Shown here one piece after another: positions 26,256 through 37,420 of a stretch of 37,420 nt of DNA. Numbering within the stretch: the stretch's first letter is position 1; every line of letters starts with the position of its first letter. The stretch is from NCBI GenBank assembly GCA_003599025.1, contig QZIL01000033.1, positions 1-37,420 on the forward strand, read 5' to 3'. The notes beneath the pieces are model-generated. The model was given only the letters and a program-made list of their open reading frames with translations. It did not search any database and had not been told where the DNA came from. Source of the stretch: Nitrospiraceae bacterium. Lineage in GTDB: Bacteria > Nitrospirota > Thermodesulfovibrionia > UBA6902. Both the position numbers and the translations under genes were made by a program.

Positions 26256-28649
26256 TTATTCGAATTTTGTAGCGACTTCTTCCCGGATATAATTTTCAAG
26301 TATGTCGCCGACCTTGATGTCATTGAAGTTTTCGACCATAATGCCGCATTCATATCCTGTCAGGACTTCTTTCACGTCATCCTTGAATCTTTTCAGGGAT
26401 GATATCTTGCTGTCATAGACCACAACATTGTCTCTTATTACCCTGATCCCGGCACTCGATCTGGCGATCTTTCCATCAAGAACATAGCATCCGGCAATGG
26501 TCCCGATGCGCGATATCTGAAAGAGACTTCTTACCTCGGCCCTGCCAAGAATTTTTTCAGTAATGGTAGGTGCCAGCAGGCCTTCAAGGGCCTTTTTGAT
26601 ATCATCTATAGCTTCGTAAATTACATTATACAGCCTGACATCAACCCCTTCCTTGTCTTTAAGTGCAGAGGCCTTGGCGTCAGCCCGCACGTTAAATCCT
26701 ATAATTATGGCGGTTGATGCTGCAGCGAGCATAACATCTGATTCATTTATGCCACCTGTTCCGGTGTGAATGACATTTACTTTCACATGCGGGTGGGTGA
26801 GGTTGGACAGGGCGTCTTTCACAGCCTCAACAGAACCCTGTACATCGGCCTTGAGTATAATGTTGAGGTCCCTGATTTCCCCTTCCTTTACACGTTCATA
26901 AAGGTCATCAAGGGTAAGTTTTTTCTTCTGGGCAACTGCAGCGGTTTTCTGCTTGTGCAGCCTGTTTAAGGCTATCTGTCTCGCCTTCCTCTCATCGTCC
27001 ATCACTACAAATATATCGCCTGCCTGTGGAACGTCCGGAAAACCTATGACTTCAACTGGAGTGGACGGTCCGGCCTTATCTATCTTTTTGCCTGTATCAT
27101 CTATCAGTGCCCTGACCCTTCCGGCAATCGTCCCGACAAGGAACGAGTCTCCGGTTTTTAACACGCCTGTATTGACCAGCACAGTACCGACAGGGCCTCT
27201 TCCCCTGTCGAGCTTGGCCTCAACGATAGTTCCTTTTGCAGACCTGTTGTAATCCGCCTTTAATTCCATTATGTCAGCCTGGAGCAGGATCATCTCCAGC
27301 AGCTGTTCAATACCGGTCTTCTGCTTTGCCGAAACCTCAACAAAGATGTTTTTCCCACCCCAGTCTTCAGGGACCACGTCGTGCGAAGAAAGTTCGGTCT
27401 TTACTCTTGAGATGTTGGCTTCAGGTTTGTCAATCTTGTTGATTGCTACGATAATCGGTACGTTTGCTGCCTTAGCGTGGTCAATCGCCTCAATTGTCTG
27501 TGGCATGACGCTGTCATCAGCGGCAACCACGAGTATGACTATGTCCGTTACCTTCGCGCCCCTGGCCCTCATCATTGTAAAGGCCTCATGGCCCGGGGTA
27601 TCTAGAAAGGCGATCTCCTTGTCCTTCAATCTGACTTTGTAAGCGCCGATGTGCTGTGTTATGCCCCCGGCTTCTGTTTCAGTCACCCTGGTCTTTCTGA
27701 TTGCATCAAGAAGTGTGGTCTTTCCATGGTCTACATGCCCCATGATTGTTACTATAGGGGGTCGGGGACTTAGTGAGGACTCATCAACTGCTGTCTCTTC
27801 AAGTAACGCCTCTTCATCTTCTGCAATCACCATTTCGAGTTTCAGTCCAAAAGACTCAGAAACGATCTGTGCTGCATCGGCATCCACCGGCTGGTTTATT
27901 GTCGGCATATAACCGAGTTCCATGAATTTCTTTATCACATCATTGAGCTTCTGACCGATAAGGTCGGCGAATTCCTTTACAGTGGCGCCTTCCTGGAATT
28001 TAATAACACGCTTTCTGGGGGCTGTAGGGGCCGGGGCGACAATTTCTTCGGTCTTTTTTGGAAGCGGTCGCTTATCGTGTTTTTTAAAATGCGGTTTGTT
28101 GAAATCAAAGCCTTTTTTTGATATCTCCACGCGCCTGATGGAATCAAAGGCCCTTTGCATACCCGGCTTGCTCTTGAATTTTGCGAGTTTCTCGCTCTCG
28201 ACTTCTTTTTTGAACCTGTCAGGAACAATTATCTCATCTTCTTCAGGTGCGCCGCCTTCTTCTTTCCCCGGGACTTCGGCTGCTACGTCAGGAGCACTCT
28301 TTTTTAATTTTGATAATTTTGCTGCAAGAGCGGTTTTTGAGTCTTTTTTATCTTTCCCGGGTTTATGAGCAGGGGGCTTGTCCTGTGTCTTAACAGCTTC
28401 CCTGCTCGTCTTTACATCAGCTGTAACAGCAGGTTTTACCTCTTTTTCCCTGACTCTGGGCTGGGCTGGTTTTGCCCCTGCAGTGGCAGACTGCTTCAGA
28501 AAGATATCGGTCAGCTTTTTTTCTGTATCTTCATTGATATTTGACATATGGGACTTGGCTTCAATCCCAAGTTCCGCAAGTTTGGCGAGTATTTCCTTGC
28601 TGGTGACTTTAATCTTCTTGGACAGTTCGTATATTCTTATTCCAGCCAT
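26256..28649 (-). CDS. infB: Translation initiation factor IF-2
   Basis: 797 aa; [85 protein letters not shown]. Confidence 0.97.
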   Translation of the reverse strand: MAGIRIYELSKKIKVTSKEILAKLAELGIEAKSHMSNINEDTEKKLTDIFLKQSATAGAKPAQPRVREKEVKPAVTADVKTSREAVKTQDKPPAHKPGKDKKDSKTALAAKLSKLKKSAPDVAAEVPGKEEGGAPEEDEIIVPDRFKKEVESEKLAKFKSKPGMQRAFDSIRRVEISKKGFDFNKPHFKKHDKRPLPKKTEEIVAPAPTAPRKRVIKFQEGATVKEFADLIGQKLNDVIKKFMELGYMPTINQPVDADAAQIVSESFGLKLEMVIAEDEEALLEETAVDESSLSPRPPIVTIMGHVDHGKTTLLDAIRKTRVTETEAGGITQHIGAYKVRLKDKEIAFLDTPGHEAFTMMRARGAKVTDIVILVVAADDSVMPQTIEAIDHAKAANVPIIVAINKIDKPEANISRVKTELSSHDVVPEDWGGKNIFVEVSAKQKTGIEQLLEMILLQADIMELKADYNRSAKGTIVEAKLDRGRGPVGTVLVNTGVLKTGDSFLVGTIAGRVRALIDDTGKKIDKAGPSTPVEVIGFPDVPQAGDIFVVMDDERKARQIALNRLHKQKTAAVAQKKKLTLDDLYERVKEGEIRDLNIILKADVQGSVEAVKDALSNLTHPHVKVNVIHTGTGGINESDVMLAAASTAIIIGFNVRADAKASALKDKEGVDVRLYNVIYEAIDDIKKALEGLLAPTITEKILGRAEVRSLFQISRIGTIAGCYVLDGKIARSSAGIRVIRDNVVVYDSKISSLKRFKDDVKEVLTGYECGIMVENFNDIKVGDILENYIREEVATKFE

Positions 28650-28741
28650 CTTTTCCTTAATGAATAAAAATGTTAATAATCAACCCGCTTGTGTATTCAA
28701 ATAGAGACCTTTATGTGTTGGAATCTAATCCTTGCTCTGGG

Positions 28742-28770
28742 TTGTAAGTTTTCCGGATTAATGTTATCAT
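28742..28770 (+). promoter_or_regulatory. Putative sigma70-type promoter for rpmB
   Basis: TTGTAA - 17 bp - TATCAT ~100 bp upstream of rpmB; sequence-only prediction. Confidence 0.35.
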
Positions 28771-28872
28771 AACCTCTCTTTATAAAGCAAACCGGGGCCT
28801 TATAAAGGACAACCGGTTACATATAAGTAGTGAATATTTTCTATAAGAATAAGATGAATGGGAGGAAAATAG

Positions 28873-29061
28873 ATGGCAGTATGTTCAGTATGTGATAAAA
28901 AAAGGGCCACAGGCAATAATGTCAGTCACGCCAATAACAAAACAAAGCGGGTTTTTTTACCTAACCTGCAAAGGGTCAAAATCCAGACTGACCACGGCGT
29001 AAGAAGGGAATATGTCTGCACCCGGTGTCTCCGTTCCGGCAAGATTAAAAAGGCAGTTTAA
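28873..29061 (+). CDS. rpmB: 50S ribosomal protein L28
   Basis: 62 aa; [37 protein letters not shown]...[22 protein letters not shown]. Confidence 0.95.
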   Translation: MAVCSVCDKKRATGNNVSHANNKTKRVFLPNLQRVKIQTDHGVRREYVCTRCLRSGKIKKAV

Positions 29062-29140
29062 TTAATATAATCAGGTCCCGGTTTCCTGAAATGTTCAGGC
29101 GCCTGGGACCTGAAGCTATTCCCTCATCAATTGGACACCT

Positions 29141-29584
29141 ATGGAGCCTCTTCGTAAGATCCTCGGAGATTTCAGTAAAACCCTTGGCATAGAAAGCGGA
29201 AGTATTCTTAATGCAGTAAGAAGAAAATGGGCTGATATCGTCGGGCCTGCTGTTGCTGCCCACACATTCCCTGATACAATCAGGGGCAAAGTGCTCACCA
29301 TAATCGTTGATACCCCTCAATGGATGCACCATCTGAGTTTTTACAAAGAAGATATTTCCGGCAAACTCAAGTTCTGTAATATCGAGGGTGTCAATTTTAA
29401 ACTGGGCAGGCTTCCTGAAAAAAAGGACGCCCCTGTCAGACAGGAGGATGCAGGGCTTACTGATGAGGACCTGAGATTTCTTGAAAATACAATTAATAAT
29501 GTAAGGGACGATGAGCTTAAGGCGCAATTCAGAAAGCTGATCATCCACGGCTTAACAAAAGGGAAATGGCGAGAAAAGGGATGA
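29141..29584 (+). CDS. DUF721 / DciA-like protein
   Basis: 147 aa; RKWADIVGPAVAAHTFPDTIRGKVLTIIVDTPQWMHHLSFYKEDISGKL. Confidence 0.82.
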   Translation: MEPLRKILGDFSKTLGIESGSILNAVRRKWADIVGPAVAAHTFPDTIRGKVLTIIVDTPQWMHHLSFYKEDISGKLKFCNIEGVNFKLGRLPEKKDAPVRQEDAGLTDEDLRFLENTINNVRDDELKAQFRKLIIHGLTKGKWREKG

Positions 29585-29610
29585 TTTGTTTCAACCCTTT
29601 CCCGGCGTCC

Positions 29611-30867
29611 TTATGCTGACTCGGCCTTCTCTCCGTAGGTAAGGATCGGCTTTTCCTTCCTGGTTATCACTTCCTCGGTTATCACGCATTCTTTTATATC
29701 AGTCTGAGAGGGTATCTCATACATGACATCGAGCATGATCTCTTCAAGGATGGCCCTGAGACCGCGTGCACCGGTTTTGCGCTTTACCGCTTCTTTCGCT
29801 ATTGCGGAACAGGCCTTTTCAGCAAATTTCAGTTTTACGTTATCAAATGAAAAGAGTTTCTGATATTGTTTCACAAGCGCATTCTTTGGTTCAGTAAGAA
29901 TGCGTATCAGGGCCGACTCTCCCAGTTCATCAAGAGATGCAAAGACCGGAAGACGACCGACGAATTCTGGGATAAGGCCGTACTTGATCAGGTCCTGAGG
30001 CTGCACTTTTTTTAAGGTCTCACCGATTTTTCTGCCTGTGACTGTTGCTGGTTCAGACCCGAACCCCACGACTTTTTTGCCCATTCTTTCCTCTACGATC
30101 TTTTCGAGCCCTACAAAGGCGCCTCCGCATATAAAAAGGATATTTGTTGTGTTGATCTGGATAAACTCCTGCTGCGGGTGCTTTCTTCCTCCCTGCGGAG
30201 GAATGTTGGCAATAGTCCCTTCAATAATCTTCAGGAGCGCCTGCTGGACCCCCTCTCCGGAAACATCTCGTGTTATAGATACATTTTCGGTTTTCCGGCT
30301 TATCTTGTCTATTTCATCAATGTATATAATCCCCCGCTGCGCCTTTTCAACATCAAAGTCAGCGGCCTGCAGGAGCTTGAGTATAATATTTTCTACGTCC
30401 TCTCCCACATACCCGGCTTCAGTGAGGGTCGTAGCATCAGCAATGGTAAACGGCACATCAAGTATCTTTGCGAGTGTCTGTGCCAGGATGGTCTTGCCTG
30501 TTCCAGTGGGACCTATGAGGAGGATATTGCTTTTTTGCAGTTCAACGTCAGACTGCTTGGGATTGTTTATCCGTTTGTAATGATTATGCACAGCGACTGA
30601 TAGGATCTTCTTTGCCTGTTCCTGCTCAATCACATAATCATCAAGAAAACCCTTTATCTCCTTTGGCGTCGGGAGCTTACGGGACACGTTTATATCAAAG
30701 GACGGCTCGATTTCTTCGGCCATTATTTCATTGCACAGGCCGACACACTCGTCACATATGTATACGGTAGGCCCTGCTATCAGTTTTCGGACTTCTTTCT
30801 GCCCTTTGCCGCAAAAAGAACATTTCAGTAAATCACCATACTGCTCTGTCGGTTTTTTTTCTTTCAT
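29611..30867 (-). CDS. clpX: ATP-dependent Clp protease ATP-binding subunit ClpX
   Basis: 418 aa; zinc-finger [55 protein letters not shown]. Confidence 0.97.
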   Translation of the reverse strand: MKEKKPTEQYGDLLKCSFCGKGQKEVRKLIAGPTVYICDECVGLCNEIMAEEIEPSFDINVSRKLPTPKEIKGFLDDYVIEQEQAKKILSVAVHNHYKRINNPKQSDVELQKSNILLIGPTGTGKTILAQTLAKILDVPFTIADATTLTEAGYVGEDVENIILKLLQAADFDVEKAQRGIIYIDEIDKISRKTENVSITRDVSGEGVQQALLKIIEGTIANIPPQGGRKHPQQEFIQINTTNILFICGGAFVGLEKIVEERMGKKVVGFGSEPATVTGRKIGETLKKVQPQDLIKYGLIPEFVGRLPVFASLDELGESALIRILTEPKNALVKQYQKLFSFDNVKLKFAEKACSAIAKEAVKRKTGARGLRAILEEIMLDVMYEIPSQTDIKECVITEEVITRKEKPILTYGEKAESA

Positions 30868-30874
30868 AATATAC

Positions 30875-31465
30875 TTATTCTTTCCTCATTGATTCTATTA
30901 CTTCATCTACGATGCCGTATTCCTTTGCCTCATGCCCTGACATGAAATAGTCTCTTTCAGTATCGACCTGGATCTTGTCAAGAGGCTGGCCTGAATGCTT
31001 TGCGAGAATCCCGTTCAGGGTCTCCTTCATCTTCAGGATCTCTTTTGCGTGGATTGCGATGTCAGTGGCCTGACCGTAAAAGCCCCCGATCGGCTGGTGT
31101 ATCATTACCCGCGAGTGCGGCAGGACAAAACGCTTGCCCTTTGTGCCTGCTGTCAGCAGGAGAGCCCCCATGCTTGCCGCCTGTCCTATGCAGTACGTGG
31201 AAATGTCGGGCTTGATGTATTGCATGGTATCGTAAATGGCCAGCCCGGATGAAACCACACCGCCCGGCGAATTTATGTATATGTGTATGTCTTTTTCAGC
31301 GTCTTCAGTCTGCAGAAAAAGCAGCTGGGCAATGACGGTATTTGCCAGATTATCATCTATAGGACTGCCGATGAATACAATCCGGTCTTTGAGAAGCCTT
31401 GAATATATGTCATATGCCCTCTCTGACCTTCCGGTCTGTTCTATTACCATTGGAATCAAACTCAT
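30875..31465 (-). CDS. clpP: ATP-dependent Clp protease proteolytic subunit
   Basis: 196 aa; [74 protein letters not shown]. Confidence 0.97.
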   Translation of the reverse strand: MSLIPMVIEQTGRSERAYDIYSRLLKDRIVFIGSPIDDNLANTVIAQLLFLQTEDAEKDIHIYINSPGGVVSSGLAIYDTMQYIKPDISTYCIGQAASMGALLLTAGTKGKRFVLPHSRVMIHQPIGGFYGQATDIAIHAKEILKMKETLNGILAKHSGQPLDKIQVDTERDYFMSGHEAKEYGIVDEVIESMRKE

Positions 31466-31571
31466 TTTATCTCCTAAAAAAGAAAGTTTTGCTTTTCTCT
31501 ATATTACATGCAAGCATGAGTATATTGCTATATGCCTCTTAACAATAGTTGCCTGAAGCCTGCTGCTGAAC

Positions 31572-32837
31572 TTACTGAATGGTCGACTTTTCGAGGATCA
31601 TTTCGAGTACTTTATCTGCAAACAACCTGCTCTTTAACGCATCCATTGATCCCTCTCTGACAGTATATAATTTAGTTACTTCTTCCGGTTTCAGGTTGTT
31701 GCGGACGGCTATTTCATCTATCGCCTTTTTAACGTCCTCATCGGTTATTTCTATTTTGTCTTTCTTGCCTATCGCCTCAAGAAGCAGTACGCTTTTTACA
31801 TTCTCCCTGGCCCTGGATTCAAATACCTTTGCCATTTCATCTTCCGGCCTTACTTCTCTGCCCTGCTTCATGGCGTCCTGCTTTTCATGGTGGATCATGG
31901 ACTCAATTTCCCCATAGACCATTGATGTGGGCACATCAAATTCATGCCTCTTGATAAGTTCGTCCAGGATCTCTTTTTTATAACTGAGATTGATCTCGCC
32001 CTCTTTTCTCTTGCCGAGGTTTTCATGGATTGTTTTTCTCAGTTCATCCACAGTGCTGCAGTTGGCACTTTGGGCGAGTTCGTCGTCAACAGGCGGGATG
32101 TTTTTCTTTTTGGCCTCTGTGACAACGACCTTAAACAGCACTTCCTTCCCTGCTATGGTCTTGTTAGGGTGATCATTTTCAAAATTCAGTTTAATATCAA
32201 CCGCATCCCCCTTCTTCTTTCCTGTCAGGGCATCGCTGAACTCTTTGGGCATATCGGGTGTTCCAAGGACCAGGGGATATTCCTTGTAGGACAATTCGCT
32301 TACAGGCTGTCCGTCAATAAAGGCATCACTGTCAACAATTGCCATGTCGCTTTCCTTTAATTCTTCATCTGATACTGAATAGAGTGCCTTGCTTTCCTGC
32401 AGCAGTTTGATCGACCTTTCCACTTCATCGTCTTCCACTGAAACGGGCTTTTTCTTTAAGACAATCCCTTCATAATTAACGTTTTCTATTTCCGGCTTGA
32501 CCTCAATAGTGACTGTAAAAGAAAGGGGCTGGCCCGGCGTGATCTCCAGTTTTTTCTCATCTATATCAGGGTAACTGACCGGCTCAAGTTTCGATTCCTT
32601 GATGGCCTCCATGTAAGACTGTGGAACGACCTTTTCTATGACCTGGGCTTCAACGCTCTTGCTGAACTTTTTTACAAGGATTGCCTGCGGCACCTTTCCC
32701 GGCCTGAACCCCGGAATCCTGGTTGTTGCCCTGATTTGATTATATACAGAGTCGGTTTCCGATTGGATAACGTCCGATGGGACATTGATTTTAAGCCTTC
32801 TTGTTGTAGCGGATACTTTTTCTATTTCCTGGAGCAT
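31572..32837 (-). CDS. tig: Trigger factor (likely start ATG at 32837, shorter than ORF-track 32843)
   Basis: MLQEIEKVSATTRRLKINVPSDVIQSE...RIPGFRPGKVPQAILVKKFSKSVEAQVIEKVVPQSY; upstream of clpP-clpX. Confidence 0.93.
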   Translation of the reverse strand: MLQEIEKVSATTRRLKINVPSDVIQSETDSVYNQIRATTRIPGFRPGKVPQAILVKKFSKSVEAQVIEKVVPQSYMEAIKESKLEPVSYPDIDEKKLEITPGQPLSFTVTIEVKPEIENVNYEGIVLKKKPVSVEDDEVERSIKLLQESKALYSVSDEELKESDMAIVDSDAFIDGQPVSELSYKEYPLVLGTPDMPKEFSDALTGKKKGDAVDIKLNFENDHPNKTIAGKEVLFKVVVTEAKKKNIPPVDDELAQSANCSTVDELRKTIHENLGKRKEGEINLSYKKEILDELIKRHEFDVPTSMVYGEIESMIHHEKQDAMKQGREVRPEDEMAKVFESRARENVKSVLLLEAIGKKDKIEITDEDVKKAIDEIAVRNNLKPEEVTKLYTVREGSMDALKSRLFADKVLEMILEKSTIQ

Positions 32838-32936
32838 GTGCACCTCATTTATTATTTGATTTTGCCTATAATGTTAGAATTATGCCTGATGATTTGTCAA
32901 TGAAATCGGGTTAATGGAGCCTTGAGATGCGGGTCC

Positions 32937-33206
32937 TTAATAAGGGATTACAACATCGTATCCGGACAGCATGATAGCGATCTCTTCAGTGGTCTTCTGT
33001 TCAAAAGGGTTTTCAGGATTATTGGAGTAAATTTTTGCCCTGAGGTCCGACAGCATCTCCAGATTGACCTCGATATCATCATCGATATCCAGCTTGTCAT
33101 CCATGACAAATACACTTACTTCATCGTTGGACAGTGTCGCACCGACAGCCATCCTTAAGGCCTCAGACTTTCTGTCTCTTACAAAAATCGCTATTTTTTT
33201 CTTCAT
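32937..33206 (-). CDS. Small DsrE-like protein
   Basis: 89 aa; MKKKIAIFVRDRKSEALRMAVGATLSNDEVSVFVMDDKLD...EEIAIMLSGYDVVIPY; fold assignment by resemblance. Confidence 0.55.
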   Translation of the reverse strand: MKKKIAIFVRDRKSEALRMAVGATLSNDEVSVFVMDDKLDIDDDIEVNLEMLSDLRAKIYSNNPENPFEQKTTEEIAIMLSGYDVVIPY

Positions 33207-33297
33207 TGGTAAATCCGGTATAATCGTCAGAGTGTATTATAATAACAAAAACTAAAATATTCTATTTGATGCTGATTCCGGACCGGTCGGCACTTTA

Positions 33298-34356
33298 TTG
33301 GTTTTCGTACATCTGCCTGTGGAAAAATATATATCAGTCGTTATACCCATCTACAACATGGCTGCAACTATAGGGCAGTGCCTCGAAGCTGCGTTCCGGT
33401 CGGACTATAAGAATTTCGAGGTGGTCGTAGTCGATGATCATTCTGATGACAATTCAGTTGAAATAATAAAGAAGTACCCCTGTAAACTGATCTGTCTTGA
33501 AAAGCGGTCCGGTACATCAAAGGCAAGGAATACCGGGGCGAGAAACAGCAGCGGGGATTATATCTTTTTTATTGATGCGGACTGTCTCCTGGAACAGGAT
33601 ACATTATCTATAGTAAACAAGACGTTATTCAGCAATGAAACCGGGGTCATGATAGGGGGTACTTACACAAAAATGCCGTATGACAGGACCTTCTACAGTA
33701 TCTTCCAGTCTGTCTTTGTTAATTATTCCGAGACCAAGAATATAGCGGCCCCAGACTATATAGCTGCCCATGCAATGATTGTAGATGCCGTTACATTTGA
33801 AAAAAGCGGAGGTTTCCCGGAGGACTTTATGCCGATTATTGAAGATATTGAATTTAGCCACAGGCTGCGAAGGTCCGGATGCAGGCTACTTATGAATCCG
33901 GACATTCAGGTCCGGCATATATTCAATTTCACACTGATGAAATCACTCCGTAATGCTGTAAAAAAATCCATGTACTGGAACATGTACTCTCTTGAAAACA
34001 GAGATGTTTTTAAAGACTCGGGTTCTGCTTCTATTGAATTAAAGACCAACGTTGCGCTGTTATTTATCAATGTTATTTTAATAGTATTGTCTGTCCTGCT
34101 TGATGTCCCCGGACTCCTTTATCCCGTCATTCCTTTATTTATGTTTAATATTTTTATAAACAGAAAGTTGCTTATGCTTTTTTATAAAACCGGAGGTGCG
34201 TTGTTTGGTGCTAAGGCGTTTATTTACTATACAATCGTTTATCCCGTCCCTATAGCAATCGGGACGTTCAGGGCACTGATCAATTATTTGTCAGCGGACA
34301 GACAAATAAAGATTAAAAATGCAGTGAGAGGCAAGAAGCGAGAAGAAGGAAGTTGA
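33298..34356 (+). CDS. Family 2 glycosyltransferase with C-terminal TM helices (start uncertain)
   Basis: 352 aa; ISVVIPIYNMAATIGQCLEAAFRSDYKNFEVVVVDDHSDDNSVEI, SKARNTGARNSSGDYIFFIDADC, IIEDIEFSHRLRRSG; GT-A core. Confidence 0.9.
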   Translation: MVFVHLPVEKYISVVIPIYNMAATIGQCLEAAFRSDYKNFEVVVVDDHSDDNSVEIIKKYPCKLICLEKRSGTSKARNTGARNSSGDYIFFIDADCLLEQDTLSIVNKTLFSNETGVMIGGTYTKMPYDRTFYSIFQSVFVNYSETKNIAAPDYIAAHAMIVDAVTFEKSGGFPEDFMPIIEDIEFSHRLRRSGCRLLMNPDIQVRHIFNFTLMKSLRNAVKKSMYWNMYSLENRDVFKDSGSASIELKTNVALLFINVILIVLSVLLDVPGLLYPVIPLFMFNIFINRKLLMLFYKTGGALFGAKAFIYYTIVYPVPIAIGTFRALINYLSADRQIKIKNAVRGKKREEGS

Positions 34357-34428
34357 GAAAATGCCTTTTATGTTCCTGATGCATGCTTATATATTTAATC
34401 AGCGCAAGTCTGAGCCTGAAAGGGAATT

Positions 34429-35511
34429 GTGATGTCCTATTCTCCATTTCGGCATATTGGTTCCGTGTTCTGGAAGCGCAGTCCCATTCAACTGACCTTC
34501 TTCCTCACAAAAAGATGCAATTCCCGATGCTCCTTCTGTTTCTACCGGGCAAATGTAGATGTCCGGGAAGAAAAGGGCGCTGAACTTTCCCTTGGAGAAA
34601 TTGAAAAAGTGTCCGGTTCAATGGGGAAGCTGCTGTGGCTGGCATTCTCAGGGGGGGAGATATTTCTGAGAGATGACATTGTTGAAATAACAAAGGTGTT
34701 CTATGAAAGGAACAAACCCGCTATCATTCTCTTTCCAACCAACGGCCTGCTTACGGATGTCATAAGAGAAAAAATTGAAAATGTCCTGAAACACTGTGTG
34801 AACAGCACGATAGTTGTTAAGCTTTCTCTGGACGGGCCGGAACGCATTCATGATGTTATAAGGGGCAGAAAGGGAAGTTTCCGGACAACCATGCAGACGT
34901 ATGAGGCCCTCGGGCCACTGATTGATAAATATGCGAATTTTGAGCTTGGTATAAATACCGTTTATTGTTCGGCAAACCAGGACCATATGGATGAGGTGAT
35001 TGAATTTGTCGGTAGATTAGACAGAATCAAAACCCATACAGTATCACTTGTCCGGGGCAAAGGGCTTGAGGAGATTGATATCGAAAAATACCGGGAGACA
35101 ACAGACAAACTTGCTGAAAACCTGAGGAGAAAAATTTCCAGTATGTATCGTTTCAGGGGGGCAAGGCTAAAGGCCGCACAGGATATATTGCAGAGACGTC
35201 TTATTTATGATACAGAGACACTGAAAAAGAAATTAGTTGACTGTTACGCCGGAAGGCTCAATCTTGTCCTTACGGAAACAGGAGACCTTTATCCCTGCGA
35301 GTCCTTCAGTATGAGGATGGGCAATGTCAGAGAAAGCGAATATAATATTAAGGAAATGATGAGGTCCGGGCAGGTCCGTACTGTACTGAGCACTATCAGG
35401 GAGACCGGATGCTTTTGCTCTCACGAATGCTATCTTATGACGAATATATTGTTCAGTGTCCGCATGTATCCCCGGCTGATGAAAGAATATCTTCAACTGA
35501 CAGGGGATTAA
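34429..35511 (+). CDS. Radical SAM protein with SPASM-like C-terminal cysteines
   Basis: 360 aa; CNSRCSFCFYRA (CxxxCxxC), WLAFSGGEIFLRDD, C-terminal DCYAG...YPCES...CFCSHEC. Confidence 0.87.
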   Translation: MMSYSPFRHIGSVFWKRSPIQLTFFLTKRCNSRCSFCFYRANVDVREEKGAELSLGEIEKVSGSMGKLLWLAFSGGEIFLRDDIVEITKVFYERNKPAIILFPTNGLLTDVIREKIENVLKHCVNSTIVVKLSLDGPERIHDVIRGRKGSFRTTMQTYEALGPLIDKYANFELGINTVYCSANQDHMDEVIEFVGRLDRIKTHTVSLVRGKGLEEIDIEKYRETTDKLAENLRRKISSMYRFRGARLKAAQDILQRRLIYDTETLKKKLVDCYAGRLNLVLTETGDLYPCESFSMRMGNVRESEYNIKEMMRSGQVRTVLSTIRETGCFCSHECYLMTNILFSVRMYPRLMKEYLQLTGD

Positions 35512-35687
35512 ATCCTATCATTGTATTAATCAGGTAAGCAGCCTTGCCGTACATGAGTAATTTAACTGTAAGGTAAAGACTGATGTATAATTAATTTATT
35601 TATAATGGAAGGGATGGGCTCATTAGTGCACTTTTTTTAGTGCGCTATAATTGCATTCATAATACAGGAAAGATTATCATAGAAAAA

Positions 35688-37103
35688 ATGAAATTATCAG
35701 CAGTTATACTCGCAGCAGGCCGCGGCAAGAGGATGAAGTCGCGGACCCCGAAGATACTTCATGAGGCACTGGGCAGACCAATGCTCCGGTATGTTATTGA
35801 TGCAGTGAGTACGCTCAAGCCGGCAAAGACGGTGGTAGTAATCGGCAATGGCGCGGATGAAGTCAGGGGACGGATCAGTGACGGCCATTTGACTTTTGTA
35901 CTCCAGAAAGAACTTCTCGGCACAGGAGATGCGGTTGCTATTGCCCGCAAAGAGCTTCTCAAAGGCACGGTCCTTGTCCTTAACGGAGATTGTCCACTCA
36001 TAACAGCAGCTACACTAAAAAGCCTGCTGGCCAGGCACAAACGGAGCAGGAACGTGCTTTCCTTTCTTTCTTTTGTTGATGAATCGATGAGTGGTTATGG
36101 AAGGATCATACGGGACAGCAGCGGCAGGGTCACGGACATTGTAGAGGACAAGCATGCCTCTGCATTGCAAAAGAATATGTTCAAGGAATTAAATGGCGGG
36201 GTCTATGTAATTGAAAGTGAGGCACTGGCGTATCTTGATAAAATCAAAAAGAACAATTCTTCTGGAGAGTATTATCTCACTGACATCATCGGGATTATAT
36301 CCGGTGCAGGAAAGAGGCTAGATGCTTATCTGTGCCCTTCAGAGGAAATACGCGGGGTAAACAGCAGGGAAGAACTTTATGAAATATCTGTTATCCTGCA
36401 AAAAAGGGTCATATCCGGCTGGATGCAGAAGGGGGTAACGTTTATCGGTCCTGAGACGACGCATGTCCATGTCTCTGCCAGGATAGGAAGGGACACGGTC
36501 ATTTATCCTAATACTTATATTGAAGGGTCGACCTCTATCGGAAATAATTGCACTATTTATCCCGGTTCCAGAATATGTGACAGCGTTCTGGGAAACGGGG
36601 TTATAATTAAAGACAACACCCTTATAGAAAAAAGCCGGATACATGACGGGTCATCTATCGGCCCCTGTGCCCATCTCAGGCCTGAAAGTGTTATCGGTCG
36701 TAATGCGAAGATCGGCAACTTTGTTGAAGTAAAGAAATCGAATATCGGCGCTGGCACAAAGGCCGGTCATTTAACATATCTTGGAGATGCAGAGATAGGC
36801 CCCGGGGTAAATATAGGTGCTGGTACAATTACCTGTAATTATGACGGGAAGAACAAGTTCAGGACGATCATTAAATCAGGGGTATTTATCGGCAGTGATA
36901 CCCAGCTTGTCGCCCCTGTCAGGATCAACAAAGATGCATATGTTGCTGCAGGTTCTACGATTACAAGGGATGTACCGTCCGGCTCCCTGGCAATCAGCAG
37001 GGGCAGACAGAGAAACCTGGAAGACTGGACTAAAAGACGGGAAGGAGATATGAGTAAGGAGCCGGGAGTAAAAGGAAAAAGGAAAAAGGCGGTTGATAAG
37101 TAG
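35688..37103 (+). CDS. glmU: Bifunctional UDP-N-acetylglucosamine pyrophosphorylase / glucosamine-1-P N-acetyltransferase (start at ATG 35688)
   Basis: MKLSAVILAAGRGKRMKSRTPKILHEALGRPMLRYVIDAV; left-handed beta-helix C-terminus HLRPESVIGRNAKIGNFVEVKKSNIGAGTKAGHLTYLGDAEIG. Confidence 0.96.
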   Translation: MKLSAVILAAGRGKRMKSRTPKILHEALGRPMLRYVIDAVSTLKPAKTVVVIGNGADEVRGRISDGHLTFVLQKELLGTGDAVAIARKELLKGTVLVLNGDCPLITAATLKSLLARHKRSRNVLSFLSFVDESMSGYGRIIRDSSGRVTDIVEDKHASALQKNMFKELNGGVYVIESEALAYLDKIKKNNSSGEYYLTDIIGIISGAGKRLDAYLCPSEEIRGVNSREELYEISVILQKRVISGWMQKGVTFIGPETTHVHVSARIGRDTVIYPNTYIEGSTSIGNNCTIYPGSRICDSVLGNGVIIKDNTLIEKSRIHDGSSIGPCAHLRPESVIGRNAKIGNFVEVKKSNIGAGTKAGHLTYLGDAEIGPGVNIGAGTITCNYDGKNKFRTIIKSGVFIGSDTQLVAPVRINKDAYVAAGSTITRDVPSGSLAISRGRQRNLEDWTKRREGDMSKEPGVKGKRKKAVDK

Positions 37104-37146
37104 CACCCTTTTGACTACCTGCTGCTGATTGCTTACTACTGAAACC

Positions 37147-37420
37147 ATGTGTGGAATAATCGGATATATAGGTAAAAGAAACGCAATACCTGTGCTAATA
37201 AACGGACTTAAGAGACTTGAATACCGGGGGTATGACTCTGCCGGGATCTCATTCTTAAAAGACAATAATATAGGAGTGAGGAGGTGCGCCGGCAAAATAA
37301 AAGACCTGGAGACGTTAATTAAAAAAGAAAGACTTAAAAGCACCATAGGAATAGGGCATACCAGATGGGCCACGCACGGGAGACCTTCAGAGGAAAATGC
37401 CCATCCACACAGGGCGGACG
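37147..37420 (+). CDS. glmS: Glutamine-fructose-6-phosphate aminotransferase, 5' part (truncated by window end)
   Basis: [39 protein letters not shown]...[22 protein letters not shown]-terminal Cys nucleophile; 43 bp after glmU stop. Confidence 0.96.
   Translation, partial: MCGIIGYIGKRNAIPVLINGLKRLEYRGYDSAGISFLKDNNIGVRRCAGKIKDLETLIKKERLKSTIGIGHTRWATHGRPSEENAHPHRAD

Noticed and set aside
30038-30580. 180-aa plus-strand ORF inside clpX
   Set aside because: Opposite-strand shadow of clpX
1-37420. CRISPR array, prophage, transposase or toxin-antitoxin/defence genes
   Set aside because: No regularly spaced direct repeats with unique spacers and no recognisable mobile or defence protein signatures were seen

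Overview
The window looks like a mostly vegetative chromosomal segment from an anaerobic bacterium. Gene content and style suggest Nitrospirota or deltaproteobacteria-like, but this is inference and was not tested. Main content, left to right: pyruvate:ferredoxin oxidoreductase subunits (delta, alpha, beta); an HDOD-domain gene broken by a +1 frameshift in an A6 tract; a B12-binding radical SAM protein; a selenocysteine cassette (selA, selB, tRNA-Sec(UCA)) on the minus strand; a zero-spacing minus-strand operon of class-IV aminotransferase, deoC and an IspH-UbiA fusion; a WbaP-type sugar transferase; a short rubredoxin missing from the ORF track; an MBL-fold hydrolase; galT; a large GAF/PAS histidine kinase plus a lone receiver; tRNA-Ser(GCU); a DUF2155 lipoprotein; the infB-ylxP-rbfA-nrnA-truB cluster; rpmB; a DciA-like protein; clpX-clpP-tig; a DsrE-like small protein; a GT2 glycosyltransferase plus radical SAM pair; glmU; and the 5' end of glmS. 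Intergenic gaps contain several dispersed palindromic repeat families, one of them a long hairpin-forming element after rubredoxin. I saw no CRISPR array, prophage, transposase or clear defence system. The most interesting items are the IspH-UbiA fusion operon, the HDOD frameshift, the B12-radical SAM protein with an odd C-terminal tail, and the inverted-repeat elements.
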